This document shows, piece by piece, positions 44,390 through 59,000 of a stretch of DNA of 64,000 bases. Source of the DNA: Coccinella septempunctata (taxonomy: Eukaryota > Arthropoda > Insecta > Coleoptera > Coccinellidae). The notes beneath the pieces are model-generated. The model ran no database searches. It was not told the origin of the DNA and saw only the letters and a program-made list of their open reading frames with translations. Position 1 is the first letter of the stretch; every line of letters begins with the position of its first letter. The stretch covers positions 3,286,824 through 3,350,823 of the forward strand of contig NC_058194.1 of NCBI RefSeq assembly GCF_907165205.1, written 5' to 3'. The position numbers were made by a program, and so were the translations under genes.

Positions 44390-47300
44390 TGCTCATTTTT
44401 GACCCAAAAAATCGAGATTTTCTTTATTTAGTTGTTGAGCTGGAATGGAAGCCTGATCAATGCTGATAACGAAACCGGAAATACCAATTGGATCAGACGA
44501 ATATAACAAGAGATATTGCAGATTGAAATTTGCAACTTTTGAAAAATGACATTTCCAAAATGAAAATCTGAACGGTGAGAGATAGGCTTTTGAGAATGCT
44601 CGCAATGGATTCAGCTTATTTGAAAACCTTCATTTTCATATCGAACCTTCAAATATCTGAGTTCGTTTGAAAAAAAAAATCGAATTTATTGTTTTTCCAT
44701 TTTTCATTTTCCAGTTCATTTTGAACTGCTCTCTGGAGTGCAATTCTCTATTGAATCATCAACTGTTAGGTTTGGTTGAATCAAAAAAGTAAGTATTATA
44801 CACTCCATATCCTAAAACAGTAGTAGGACACCCTGATTTGTATGCAGAGGAGCAAATAGGTTATTTTAGGGGGGGTCTAAGCCCTTGCTCATTTTTGACC
44901 CAAAAAATCGAGATTTTCGATATTTAGTTGTCGAGCTGGAATGGAAGCCCGATCAATGGTGATAACGAAACCAGAAATCCCAATTGGATCAGACGAATAT
45001 AACAAGAGATATTGCAGATTGAAATTTGCAACTTTTGAAAAATGCCATTCTCAAGATGAGAATCTGAACGGAGAGAGATAGGCTTGCAGGAATACTTGCT
45101 ATAGATTCAGCATATTCGAAAACCTATATTTTCATGATGAACTTTCAAATATCCGACGTTGTTTAAAGAAAAATCGAATTTATTGTTTTTCCATTTTTCA
45201 TTTTCCAGTTCAATTTGAACTACTCTCTGGAGTGCAATTCTCTATTGAATCATCAACTGTTCAGATTGGTGGGATCAACAAAGTAAGTATTATACACTCC
45301 ATATCCTAAGACAGTTGTTGAACTTCCTGATTTTCAGGCAGAAGAGCAAATAGGTCATTTTAGGTGGGTCTAACCCCTTGCTCATTTTTGACCCAAAAAA
45401 TCGAGATTTTCGATATTTAGTTCTTGAGCTGGAATGAAAGCCTGATCAATGCTGATAACGAAACCGGAAATCCCAATTGGATCAGACGAATATAACAAGA
45501 GATATTGCAGATTGAAATTTTCAACTTTTGAAAAATGACATTCCCAAAATGAAAATCTGAACGGTGAGAGATAGGCTTTTGAGAATGCTCGCAATCGATT
45601 CAGCTTATTTGAAAATCTATATTTTCATATCAAACTTTCAAATATCTGAGTTCGTTTGAAGAAAAAATCGAATTTATTGTTTTTCCATTTTTCATTTTCC
45701 AGTTCACTTTGAACTGCTCTCTGGAGTGCAATTCTCTATTGAATCATCAACTGTTAGGTTTGGTTGAATCAAAAAAGTAAGTATTATACACTCCATATCC
45801 TAAAACAGTAGTAGGACACCCTGATTTGTATGCAGAGGAGCAAATAGGTCATTTTAGGGGGGTCTAAGCACTTGCTCATTTTTGACCCAAAAAATCGAGA
45901 TTTTCGATATTTAATTTTTGAGCTGGAATGGAAGCCTGATCAATGCTGATTACGAAACCGGAAATACCAATTGGATCAGACGAATATAACAATAGATATT
46001 GCAGATTGAAATTTGCAACTTTTGAAAAATGACATTTCCAAAATGAAAATCTGAACGGTGGGAGATAGGCTTTCAAGAATGCTCGCAATAGATTCAGCGT
46101 AGTTGAAAACCTTTATTTTCATACCAAGCCTTCAAATATTTGAGTTTGTTTGAAAAAAATCGAATTTATTTTTTTTCAATTTTTCATTTTCCAGTTCACT
46201 TTGAACTGCTCTCTGGAGTTCAATTCTCTATTGAATCATCAACTGTTATGTTTGGTTGAATCAAAAAAGTAAGTTCTATACACTCCATATCCTAAGACAG
46301 TAGTAGGACACCCTGATTTGTATGCAGAGGAGCAAATAGGTCATTTCAGGGGGGTCTAAGCCCTTGCTCATTTTTGATCCAAAAAATCGAGATTTTCTAT
46401 ATTTAGTTATTGGGCTGGAATGGAAGCTTGATCAATGCTGATAACGAAACTGGAAATCCCAATTGGATCAGACGAATATAACAAGAGATATTGCAGATTG
46501 AAATTCGCAACTTTTGAAAAATGCCATTTTCAAGATGAAAATCTGAACGGAGAGAGATAGGCTTTCAGGAATACTTGCTATAGATTCAGCATATTCGAAA
46601 ACCTATATTTTCATGATTAACTTTCAAATATCCGACGTTGTTCAAAGAAAAATCGAATTTATTGTTTTTCCATTTTTCATTTTCCAGTTCAATTTGAACT
46701 GCTTTCTGGAGTGCAATTCTCTATTGAATCATCAACTGTTAGGTTTGGTTGAATCGAAAAAGTAAGAACTATACACTCCATATCCTAAGACTGTAGTTGA
46801 ACTTCCTGATTTTCAGGCAGAAGAGCAAATAAGTCATTTTAGGGGGATCTAACCCCTCGCTCATTTTTGACCCAAAAAATCGACATTTTCGATTTTTAGT
46901 CTTGGAGCTGGAATGAAAGCCTCATCAACGCTGATTACGAAACCGGAAATCTCAATTGGATCAGACGAATATAACAAGAGATATTGCAGATTGAAATTTG
47001 CCACTTTTGAAAAATGACATTTCCAAAATGAAAATCTGAACGGTGGGAGATAGGCTTTCGAGAATGCTCGCAATAGATTCAGCGTATTTGAAAACCTTTA
47101 TTTTCATACCAAGCCTTCAAATATCTGACTTCGTTTAAAAAAAAATCAAATTTATTGTTTTTCGATTTTCAATTTTCCAGTTCACTTTGAACTGCTCCCT
47201 GGAGTGCAATTCTCTATTGAATCATAAACTGTTAGGTTTGGTTGAATCAAAAAAGTAAGTACTATACACTTCATATCCTAAGACAGTAGTAGGACACCCT

Positions 47301-47800
47301 GATTTTTATGCAGAGGAGCGAATAGGTCATTTTAGGGGGGTCTAAGCCCTTGCTCATTTTTGACCCAAAAAATCGAGATTTTCGATATTTATTTTTTGAG
47401 CTGAAATGGAAGCCTTATCAATGCTGATCACGAAACCGGAAATCCCAATTGGATCAGACGAATATAACAAGAGATATTGCAGATTGAAATTTGCAACTTT
47501 TGAAAAATGACATTTCCAGAATGAAAATCTGAGCGGTAGGCTTTTGAGAATGCTCGCAATGAATTCAGCTTATTTGAAGACCTATATTTTCATATCAAAC
47601 TTTAAAATATCTGACTTCGTCTGAAAAAAAAATCGAATTTATTGTTTTTCCATTTTTCATTTTCCAGTTCATTTTGAAATTCTCTCTGGAGTGCAATTCT
47701 CTATTGAATCATCCATTGTTAGGTTTGGTTGAATCAAAAAAGGAAGTATTATACACTCCATATCCTAAGACAGTAGTAGGACACCCTGATTTGTATGCAG
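44390..47800 (+). repeat. Higher-order repeat unit, copy 3 (offset 3936 from copy 2)
   Basis: Repeats 40457, 41446, 41940 and 42925 monomers at 44393, 45382, 45876 and 46861. It ends with the same diverged monomer as 43440-43890. Confidence 0.85.
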
Positions 47801-47810
47801 CGGAGCAAAT
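47360..47810 (+). repeat. Diverged satellite monomer with broken donor-like site, copy 2
   Basis: Same set of changes as 43440-43890 (8-bp loss, altered palindrome arm, GGAAGT). Its right junction differs (AGGTTATTTTAGGGGGGG), showing that a different unequal exchange followed. Confidence 0.8.
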
Positions 47811-48239
47811 AGGTTATTTTAGGGGGGGTCTAAGCCCTTGCTCATTTTTGACCCAAAAAATCGAGATTTTCGATATTTAGTTGTCGAGCTGGAATGGAAG
47901 CCCGATCAATGGTGATAACGAAACCAGAAATCCCAATTGGATCAGACGAATATAACAAGAGATATTGCAGATTGAAATTTGCAACTTTTGAAAAATGCCA
48001 TTCTCAAGATGAGAATCTGAACGGAGAGAGATAGGCTTGCAGGAATACTTGCTATAGATTCAGCATATTCGAAAACCTATATTTTCATGATGAACTTTCA
48101 AATATCCGACGTTGTTTAAAGAAAAATCGAATTTATTGTTTTTCCATTTTTCATTTTCCAGTTCAATTTGAACTACTCTCTGGAGTGCAATTCTCTATTG
48201 AATCATCAACTGTTCAGATTGGTGGGATCAACAAAGTAA

Positions 48240-51200
48240 GTATTATACACTCCATATCCTAAGACAGTTGTTGAACTTCCTGATTTTCAGGCAGAAGAGC
48301 AAATAGGTCATTTTAGGTGGGTCTAACCCCTTGCTCATTTTTGACCCAAAAAATCGAGATTTTCGATATTTAGTTCTTGAGCTGGAATGAAAGCCTGATC
48401 AATGCTGATAACGAAACCGGAAATCCCAATTGGATCAGACGAATATAACAAGAGATATTGCAGATTGAAATTTTCAACTTTTGAAAAATGACATTCCCAA
48501 AATGAAAATCTGAACGGTGAGAGATAGGCTTTTGAGAATGCTCGCAATCGATTCAGCTTATTTGAAAATCTATATTTTCATATCAAACTTTCAAATATCT
48601 GAGTTCGTTTGAAGAAAAAATCGAATTTATTGTTTTTCCATTTTTCATTTTCCAGTTCACTTTGAACTGCTCTCTGGAGTGCAATTCTCTATTGAATCAT
48701 CAACTGTTAGGTTTGGTTGAATCAAAAAAGTAAGTATTATACACTCCATATCCTAAAACAGTAGTAGGACACCCTGATTTGTATGCAGAGGAGCAAATAG
48801 GTCATTTTAGGGGGGTCTAAGCCCTTGCTCATTTTTGACCCAAAAAATCGAGATTTTCGATATTTAGTTGTTGAGCTGGAATGGAAGCCTTATCAATGCT
48901 GATTACGAAACCGGTAATCCCAATTGGATCAGACGAATATAACGAGAGATATTCCAGATTGAAATTTTCAACTTTTGAAAAATGACATTTCCAAAATGAA
49001 AATCTGAACGGTGAGAGATAGGCTTCCGAGAATGCTCGCAATGGATTCGGCTTATTTGAAAACCTATATTTTCATGATAAACTTTCAAATATCTGACTTT
49101 GTTTAAAAAAATCGAATTTATTGTTTTTCCATTTTTCATTTTCCAGTTCACTTCGAACTGCTCTCTGGAGTGCAATTCTCTATTGAATCATCAACTGTTA
49201 GGTTTGGTTGAATCAAAAAAGTAAGTACTATACACTCCATATCCAAAGACAGTAGTAGGACACCCTGATTTTTATGCAGAGGAGCAAATAGGTCATTTTA
49301 GGGGGGTCTAAGCCCTTGCTCATTTTTGACCCAAAAAATCGATATTTTCTATATATAGTTGTTGAGCTGGAATGGAAGCCTGATCAATGCTGATAACGAA
49401 ACCGGAAATCCCAATTGGATCAGACGAATATAACAAGAGATATTGCAGATTGAAATTTGCAACCTTTGAAAAATGACATTTCCAAAATGAAAATCTGAAC
49501 GGTGAGAGATAGGCTTTTGAGAATGCTCGCAATGGATTCAGCCTATTTGAAAACCTTCATTTTCATATCAAACCTTCAAATATCTGAGTTCGTTTGAAAA
49601 AAAAAATCGAATTTATTGTTTTTCCATTTTTCATTTTCCAGTTCATTTTGAACTGCTCTCTGGAGTGCAATTCTCTATTGAATCATCAACTGTTAGGTTT
49701 GGTTGAATCAAAAAAGTAAGTATTATACACTCCATATCCTAAAACAATAGTAGGACACCCTGATTTGTATGCAGAGGAGCAAATAGGTTATTTTAGGGGG
49801 GGTCTAAGCCCTTGCTCATTTTTGACCCAAAAAATCGAGATTTTCGATATTAAGTTGTTGAGCTGGAATGGAAGCCCGATCAATGCTGATAACGAAACCA
49901 GAAATCCCAATTGGATCAGACGAATATAACAAGAGATATTGCAGATTGAAATTTGCAACTTTTGAAAAATGCCATTCTCAAGATGAGAATCTGAACGGAG
50001 AGAGATAGGCTTGCAGGAATACTTGCTATAGATTCAGCATATTCGAAAACCTATATTTTCATGATGAAGTTTCAAATATCCGACGTTGTTTAAAGAAAAA
50101 TCGAATTTATTGTTTTTCCATTTTTCATTTTCCAGTTCAATTTGAACTACTCTCTGGAGTGCAATTCTCTATTGAATCATCAACTGTTTAGATTGGTGGG
50201 TTCAACAAAGTAAGTATTATACACTCCATACCCTAAGACAGTTGTTGAACTTCCTGATTTTCAGGCAGAAGAGCAAATAGGTCATTTTAGGTGGGTCTAA
50301 CCCCTTGCTCATTTTTGACCCAAAAAATCGAGATTTTCGATATTTAGTTGTTGAGCTGGAATGGAAGCCTTATCAATGCTGATTACGAAACCGGTAATCC
50401 CAATTGGATCAGACGGATATAACGAGAGATATTGCAGATTGAAATTTTCAACTTTTGAAAAATGACATTTCCAAAATGAAAATCTGAACGGTGAGAGATA
50501 GGCTTCCGAGAATGCTCGCAATGGATTCAGCTTATTTGAAAACCTATATTTTCATGATAAACTTTCAAATATCTGACTTTGTTTAAAAAAAAATCGAATT
50601 TATTGTTTTTCCATTTTTCATTTTCCAGTTCACTTCGAACTGCTCTCTGGAGTGCAATTCTCTATTGAATCATCAACTGTTAGGTTTGGTTGAATCAAAA
50701 AAGTAAGTACTATACACTCCATATCCTAAGACAGTAGTAGGACACCCTGATTTTTATGCAGAGGAGCAAATAGGTCATTTTAGGGGGGTCTAAGCCCTTG
50801 CTCATTTTTGACCCAAAAAATCGAGATTTTCTATATATAGTTGTTGAGCTGGAATGGAAGCCTGATCAATGCTGATAACGAAACCGGAAATCCCAATTGG
50901 ATCAGACGAATATAACAAGAGATATTGCAGATTGAAATTTGCAAGCTTTGAAAAATGACATTTCCAAAATGAAAATCTGAACGGTGAGAGATAGGCTTTT
51001 GAGAATGCTCGCAATGGATTCAGCCTATTTGAAAACCTTCATTTTCATATCAAACCTTCAAATATCTGAGTTCGTTTGAAAAAAAAAATCGAATTTATTG
51101 TTTTTCCATTTTTCATTTTCCAGTTCACTTTGAACTGCTCTCTGGAGTGCAATTCTCTATTGAACCATCAACTGTTATATTTGGTTGAATCAAAAAAGTA

Positions 51201-52600
51201 AGTATTATACACTCCATATCCTAAGACAGTAGTAGGACACCCTGATTTTTATGCAGAGGAGCAAATAGGTCATTTTAGGGGGGTCTAAGCCCTTGCTCAT
51301 TTTTGACCCAAAAATCGAGATTTTCTATATTTAGTTGTTGAGCTGGAATGGAAGCCTGATCAATGCTGATAACGAAACCGGAAATCCCAATTGGATCAGA
51401 CGAATATAACAAGAGATATTGCAGATTGAAATTTGCAACTTTTGAAAAATGCCATTTTCAAGATGAAAATCTGAACGGAGAGAGATAGGCTTTCAGGAAT
51501 ACTTGCTATAGATTCAGCATATTCGAAAACCTATATTTTCATATCGAACCTTCAAATATCTGAGTTCGTTTGAAAAAAAAAAATCGAATTTATTGTTTTT
51601 CCATTTTTCATTTTCCAGTTCATTTTGAACTGCTCTCTGGAGTGCAATTCTCTATTGAATCATCAACTGTTAGGTTTGGTTGAATCAAAAAAGTAAGTAT
51701 TATACACTCCATATCCTAAGACAGTAGTAGGACACCCTGATTTTTATGCAGAGGAGCAAATAGGTCATTTTAGGGGGGTCTAAGCCCTTGCTCATTTTTG
51801 ACCCAAAAAATCGAGATTTTCTATATTTAGTTGTTGAGCTGGAATGGAAGCCTGATCAATGCTGATAACGAAACCGGAAATCCCAATTGGATCAGACGAA
51901 TATAACAAGAGATATTGCAGATTGAAATTTGCAACCTTTGAAAAATGACATTTCCAAAATGAAAATCTGAACGGTGAGAGATAGGCTTTTGAGAATGCTC
52001 GCAATGGATTCAGCTTATTTGAAAACCCTCATTTTCATATCGAACCTTCAAATATCTGAGTTCGTTTGAAAAAAAAAAATCGAATTTATTGTTTTTCCAT
52101 TTTTCATTTTCCAGTTCATTTTGAACTGCTCTCTGGAGTGCAATTCTCTATTGAATCATCAACTGTTAGGTTTGGTTGAATCAAAAAAGTAAGTATTATA
52201 CACTCCATATCCTAAAACAATAGTAGGACACCCTGATTTGTATGCAGAGGAGCAAATAGGTTATTTTAGGGGGGGTCTAAGCCCTTGCTCATTTTTGACC
52301 CAAAAAATCGAGATTTTCGATATTTAGTTGTCGAGCTGGAATGGAAGCCCGATCAATGCTGATAACGAAACCAGAAATCCCAATTGGATCAGACGAATAT
52401 AACAAGAGATATTGCAGATTGAAATTTGCAACTTTTGAAAAATGCCATTCTCAAGATGAGAATCTGAACGGAGAGAGATAGGCTTGCAGGAATACTTGCT
52501 ATAGATTCAGCATATTCGAAAACCTATATTTTCATGATGAACTTTCAAATATCCGACGTTGTTTAAAGAAAAATCGAATTTATTGTTTTTCCATTTTTCA
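48240..52600 (+). repeat. Higher-order repeat unit, copy 1 (offset about 4448)
   Basis: Nine-monomer unit: monomers at 48335, 48829, 49320, 50309 and 50802 recur at 52782, 53276, 53769, 54758 and 55251, with shared variants such as CTATATATAGTTG, CACTTCGAACTG and ATAACGAGAGATATT. Confidence 0.85.
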
Positions 52601-52689
52601 TTTTCCAGTTCAATTTGAACTACTCTCTGGAGTGCAATTCTCTATTGAATCATCAACTGTTCAGATTGGTGGGATCAACAAAGTAAGTA

Positions 52690-55600
52690 TTATACACTCC
52701 ATATCCTAAGACAGTTGTTGAACTTCCTGATTTTCAGGCAGAAGAGCAAACAGGTCATTTTAGGTGGGTCTAACCCCTTGCTCATTTTTGACCCAAAAAA
52801 TCGAGATTTTCGATATTTAGTTCTTGAGCTGGAATGAAAGCCTGATCAATGCTGATAACGAAACCGGAAATCCCAATTGGATCAGACGAATATAACAAGA
52901 GATATTGCAGATTGAAATTTTCAACTTTTGAAAAATGACATTCCCAAAATGAAAATCTGAACGGTGAGAGATAGGCTTTTGAGAATGCTCGCAATCGATT
53001 CAGCTTATTTGAAAATCTATATTTTCATATCAAACTTTCAAATATCTGAGTTCGTTTGAAGAAAAAATCGAATTTATTGTTTTTCCATTTTTCATTTTCC
53101 AGTTCACTTTGAACTGCTCTCTGGAGTACAATTCTCTATTGAATCATCAACTGTTAGGTTTGGTTGAATCAAAAAAGTAAGTATTATACACTCCATATCC
53201 TAAAACAGTAGTAGGACACCCTGATTTGTATGCAGTGGAGCAAATAAGTCATTTTAGGGGGGTCTAAGCCCTTGCTCATTTTTGACCCAAAAAATCGAGA
53301 TTTTCGATATTTAGTTGTTGAGCTGGAATGGAAGCCTTATCAATGCTGATTACGAAACCGGTAATCCCAATTGGATCAGACGAATATAACGAGAGATATT
53401 CCAGATTGAAATTTTCAACTTTTGAAAAATGACATTTCCAAAATGAAAATCTGAACGGTGAGAGATAGGCTTCCGAGAATGCTCGCAATGGATTCAGCTT
53501 ATTTGAAAACCTATATTTTCATGATAAACTTTCAAATATCTGACTTTGTTTAAAAAAAAATCGAATTTATTGTTTTTCCATTTTTCATTTTCCAGTTCAC
53601 TTCGAACTGCTCTCTGGAGTGCAATTCTCTATTGAATCATCAACTGTTAGGTTTGGTTGAATCAAAAAAGTAAGTACTATACACTCCATATCCAAAGACA
53701 GTAGTAGGACACCCTGATTTTTATGCAGAGGAGCAAATAGGTCATTTTAGGGGGGTCTAAGCCCTTGCTCATTTTTGACCCAAAAAATCGAGATTTTCTA
53801 TATATAGTTGTTGAGCTGGAATGGAAGTCTGATCAATGCTGATAACGAAACCGGAAATCCCAATTGGATCAGACGAATATAACAAGAGATATTGCAGATT
53901 GAAATTTGCAACCTTTGAAAAATGACATTTCCAAAATGAAAATCTGAACGGTGAGAGATAGGCTTTTGAGAATGCTCGCAATGGATTCAGCCTATTTGAA
54001 AACCTTCATTTTCATATCAAACCTTCAAATATCTGAGTTCGTTTGAAAAAAAAAATCGAATTTATTGTTTTTCCATTTTTCATTTTCCAGTTCATTTTGA
54101 ACTGCTCTCTGGAGTGCAATTCTCTATTGAATCATCAACTGTTAGGTCTGGTTGAATCAAAAAAGTAAGTATTATACACTCCATATCCTAAAACAATAGT
54201 AGGACACCCTGATTTGTATGCAGAGGAGCAAATAGGTTATTTTAGGGGGGGTCTAAGCCCTTGCTCATTTTTGACCCAAAAAATCGAGATTTTCGATATT
54301 TAGTTGTTGAGCTGGAATGGAAGCCCGATCAATGCTGATAACGAAACCAGAAATCCCAATTGGATCAGACGAATATAACAAGAGATATTGCAGATTGAAA
54401 TTTGCAACTTTTGAAAAATGCCATTCTCAAGATGAGAATCTGAACGGAGAGAGATAGGCTGGCAGGAATACTTGCTATAGATTCAGCATATTCGAAAACC
54501 TATATTTTCATGATGAACTTTCAAATATCCGACGTTGTTTAAAGAAAAATCGAATTTATTGTTTTTCCATTTTTCATTTTCCAGTTCAATTTGAACTGCT
54601 CTCTGGAGTGCAATTCTCTATTGAATCATCAACTGTTTAGATTGGTGGGTTCAACAAAGTAAGTATTATACACTCCATATCCTAAGACAGTTGTTGAACT
54701 TCCTGATTTTCAGGCAGAAGAGCAAATAGGTCATTTTAGGTGGGTCTAACCCCTTGCTCATTTTTGACCCAAAAAATCGAGATTTTCGATATTTAGTTGT
54801 TGAGCTGGAATGGAAGCCTTATCAATGCTGATTACGAAACCGGTAATCCCAATTGGATCAGACGGATATAACGAGAGATATTGCAGATTGAAATTTTCAA
54901 CTTTTGAAAAATGACATTTCCAAAATGAAAATCTGAACGGTGAGAGATAGGCTTCCGAGAATGCTCGCAATGGATTCAGCTTATTTGAAAACCTATATTT
55001 TCATGATAAACTTTCAAATATCTGACTTTGTTTAAAAAAAAATCGAATTTATTGTTTTTCCATTTTTCATTTTCCAGTTCACTTCGAACTGCTCTCTGGA
55101 GTGCAATTCTCTATTGAATCATCAACTGTTAGGTTTGGTTGAATCAAAAAAGTAAGTACTATACACTCCATATCCTAAGACAGTAGTAGGACACCCTGAT
55201 TTTTATGCAGAGGAGCAAATAGGTCATTTTAGGGGGGTCTAAGCCCTTGCTCATTTTTGACCCAAAAAATCGAGATTTTCTATATATAGTTGTTGAGCTG
55301 GAATGAAAGCCTGATCAATGCTGATAACGAAACCGGAAATCCCAATTGGATCAGACGAATATAACAAGAGATATTGCAGATTGAAATTTGCAACCTTTGA
55401 AAAATGACATTTCCAAAATGAAAATCTGAACGGTGAGAGATAGGCTTTTGAGAATGCTCGCAATGGATTCAGCCTATTTGAAAACCTTCATTTTCATATC
55501 AAACCTTCAAATATCTGAGTTCGTTTGAAAAAAAAAATCGAATTTATTGTTTTTCCATTTTTCATTTTCCAGTTCACTTTGAACTGCTCTCTGGAGTGCA

Positions 55601-56000
55601 ATTCTCTATTGAACCATCAACTGTTAGGTTTGGTTGAATCAAAAAAGTAAGTATTATACACTCCATATCCTAAGACAGTAGTAGGACACCCTGATTTTTA
55701 TGCAGAGGAGCAAATAGGTCATTTTAGGGGGGTCTAAGCCCTTGCTCATTTTTGACCCAAAAAATCGAGATTTTCTATATTTAGTTGTTGAGCTGGAATG
55801 GAAGCCTGATCAATGCTGATAACGAAACCGGAAATCCCAATTGGATCAGACGAATATAACAAGAGATATTGCAGATTGAAATTTGCAACTTTTGAAAAAT
55901 GCCATTTTCAAGATGAAAATCTGAACGGAGAGAGATAGGCTTTCAGGAATACTTGCTATAGATTCAGCATATTCGAAAACCTATATTTTCATGATTAACT
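52690..56000 (+). repeat. Higher-order repeat unit, copy 2 (offset about 4448)
   Basis: Second copy of the 48240 unit. Beyond about 56 kb the order diverges into units repeated at about 2961 and 3455 bp (56238 to 59199, 56732 to 60187). Confidence 0.85.
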
Positions 56001-59000
56001 TTCAAATATCCGACGTTGTTTAAAGAAAAATCGAATTTATTGTTTTTCCATTTTTCATTTTCCAGTTCAATTTGAAGTGCTCCCTGGAGTGCAATTCTCT
56101 ATTGAATCACCAACTGTTAGGTTTGGTTGAATCAAAAAAGTAAGTACTATACACTCCATATCCTAAGACAGTAGTAGGACACATGATTTTTATGCAGAGG
56201 AGCAAATAGGTCATTTTAGGGGGGTCTAAGCCCTTGCTCATTTTTGACCCAAAAAATCGAGATTTTCGATATTTAGTTTTTGAGCTGAAATGGAAGCCTT
56301 ATCAATGCTGATTACGAAACAGGATATCCCAATTGGATCAGACGAATATAACAAGAGATATTGCAGTTTGAAATTTTCAACTTTTGAAAAATGACATTTC
56401 CAAAATGAAAATCTGAACGGTGAGAGATAGGCTTTTGAGAATGCTCGCAATCGCTTCAGCTTATTTAAAAATCTATATTTTTATATCAAACTTTCAAATA
56501 TCTGAGTTCGTTTGAAAAAAAAATCGAATTTATTGTTTTTCCATTTTTCATTTTCCAGTTCATTTTGAACTGCTCTCTGGAGTGCAATTCTCTATTGAAT
56601 CATCAACTGTTTAGTTTGGTGGAATCAACAAAGTAAGTATTATACTCTCCATATCCTAAGACAGTGGTTGGACTTCCTGATTTTCAGGCAGAAGAGCAAA
56701 TAGGTCATTTTAGGGGGGTCTAACCCCTTGCTCATTTTTGACCCAAAAAATCGAGATTTTCGATATTTAGTTTTTGAGCTGGAATGGAAGCCTTAGCAAT
56801 GCTGATTACGAAACCTGAAATCCCAATTGGATCAGACGAATATATAAAGAGATATTGCAGATTGAAATTTTCAACTTTTGAAAAATGACATTCCCAAAAT
56901 GAAAATCTGAACGGTGAGAGATAGGCTTTTGAGAATGCTCGCAATCGCTTCAGCTTATTTAAAAATCTATATTTTTATATCAAACTTTCAAATATCTGAG
57001 TTCGTTTGAAAAAAAAATCGAATTTATTGTTTTTCCATTTTTCATTTTCCAGTTCACTTTGAAGTGCTTTCTGGAGTGCAATTCTCTATTGAATCATCAA
57101 CTGTTAGGTTTGGTTGAATCAAAAAAGTAAGTATTATACACTCCATATCCTAAAACAGTAGTAGGACACCCTGATTTGTATGCAGAGGAGCAAATAGGTC
57201 ATTTTAGGGGGGTCTAAGCCCTTGCTCATTTTTGACCCAAAAAATCGAGATTTTCGGAATTTAGTTGTTGAGCTGGAATGGAAGCCTGATCAATGCTGAT
57301 AACGAAACCAGAAATCCCAATGGGATCAGACGAATATAACAAGAGATATTGCAGATTGAAATTTGCAACTTTTGAAAAATGCCATTCTCAAGATGAGAAT
57401 CTGAACGGAGAGAGATAGGCTTGCAGGAATACTTGCTATAGATTCAGCATATTCGAAAACCTATATTTTCATGATGAACTTTCAAATATCCGACGTTGTT
57501 TAAAGAAAAATCGAATTAATTGTTTTTCCATTTTTCATTTTCCAGTTCAATTTGAACTGCTCTCTGGAGTGCAATTCTCTATTGAATCATCAACTGTTTA
57601 GATTGGTGGAATCAACAAAGTAAGTATTATACACTACATATCCTAAGACAGTTGTTGAACTTCCTGATTTTCAGGCAGAAGAGCAAATAGGTCATTTTAG
57701 GTGGGTCTAAGCCCTTGCTCATTTTTGACCCAAAAAATCGAGATTTTCTATATTTAGTTGTTGAGCTGGAATGGAAGCCTGATCAATGCTGATAACGAAA
57801 CCGGAAATACCAATTGGATCAGACGAATATAACAAGAGATATTGCAGATTGAAATTTGCAACTTTTGAAAAATGACATTCCCAAAATGAAAATCTGAACG
57901 GTGAGAGATAGGCTTTTGAGAATGCTCGCAATCGCTTCAGCTTATTTAAAAATCTATATTTTTATATCAAACTTTCAAATATCTGAGTTCGTTTGAAAAA
58001 AAAATCGAATTTATTGTTTTTCCATTTTTCATTTTCCAGTTCACTTTGAAGTGCTTTCTGGAGTGCAATTCTCTATTGAATCATCAACTGTTAGGTTTGG
58101 TTGAATCAAAAAAGTTAGTATTATACACTCCATATCCTAAAACAGTAGTAGGACACCCTGATTTGTATGCAGAGGAGCAAATAGGTCATTTTAGGGGGGT
58201 CTAAGCCCTTGCTCATTTTTGACCCAAAAAATCGAGATTTTCGGAAATTAGTTGTTGAGCTGGAATGGAAGCCTGATCAATGGTGATAACGAAACCAGAA
58301 ATCCCAATTGGATCAGACGAATATAACAAGAGATATTGCAGATTGAAATTTGCAACTTTTGAAAAATGCCATTCTCAAGATGAGAATCTGAACGGAGAGA
58401 GATAGGCTTGCAGGAATACTTGCTATAGATTCAGCATATTCGAAAACCTATATTTTCATGATGAACTTTCAAATATCCGACGTTGTTCAAAGAAAAATCG
58501 AATTAATTGTTTTTCCATTTTTCATTTTCCAGTTCAATTTGAACTGCTCTCTGGAGTGCAATTCTCTATTGAATCATCAACTGTTAGGTTTGGTTGAATC
58601 AAAAAAGTGAGTACTATACACTCCATATCCTAAGACAGTAGTAGGACACCCTGATTTTTATGCAGAGGAGCAAATAGGTCATTTTAGGGGGGTCTAAGCC
58701 CTTGCTCATTTTTGACCCAAAAAATCGAGATTTTCGATATTTAGTTTTTGAGCTGGAATGGAAGCCTGATCAATGCTGATAACGAAACCAGAAATTCCAA
58801 TTGGATCAGACGAATATAACAAGAGATATTGCAGATTGAAATTTGCAACTTTTGAAAAATGCTATTTTCAAGATGAAAATCTAAACGGAGAGAGATAGAC
58901 TTTCAGGAATACTTGCTATAGATTCAGCATATTCGAAAACCTATGTCTTTTTGATGAACTCTCAAATATCCGACGTTGTTCAAAGAAAAATCGAATTTAT

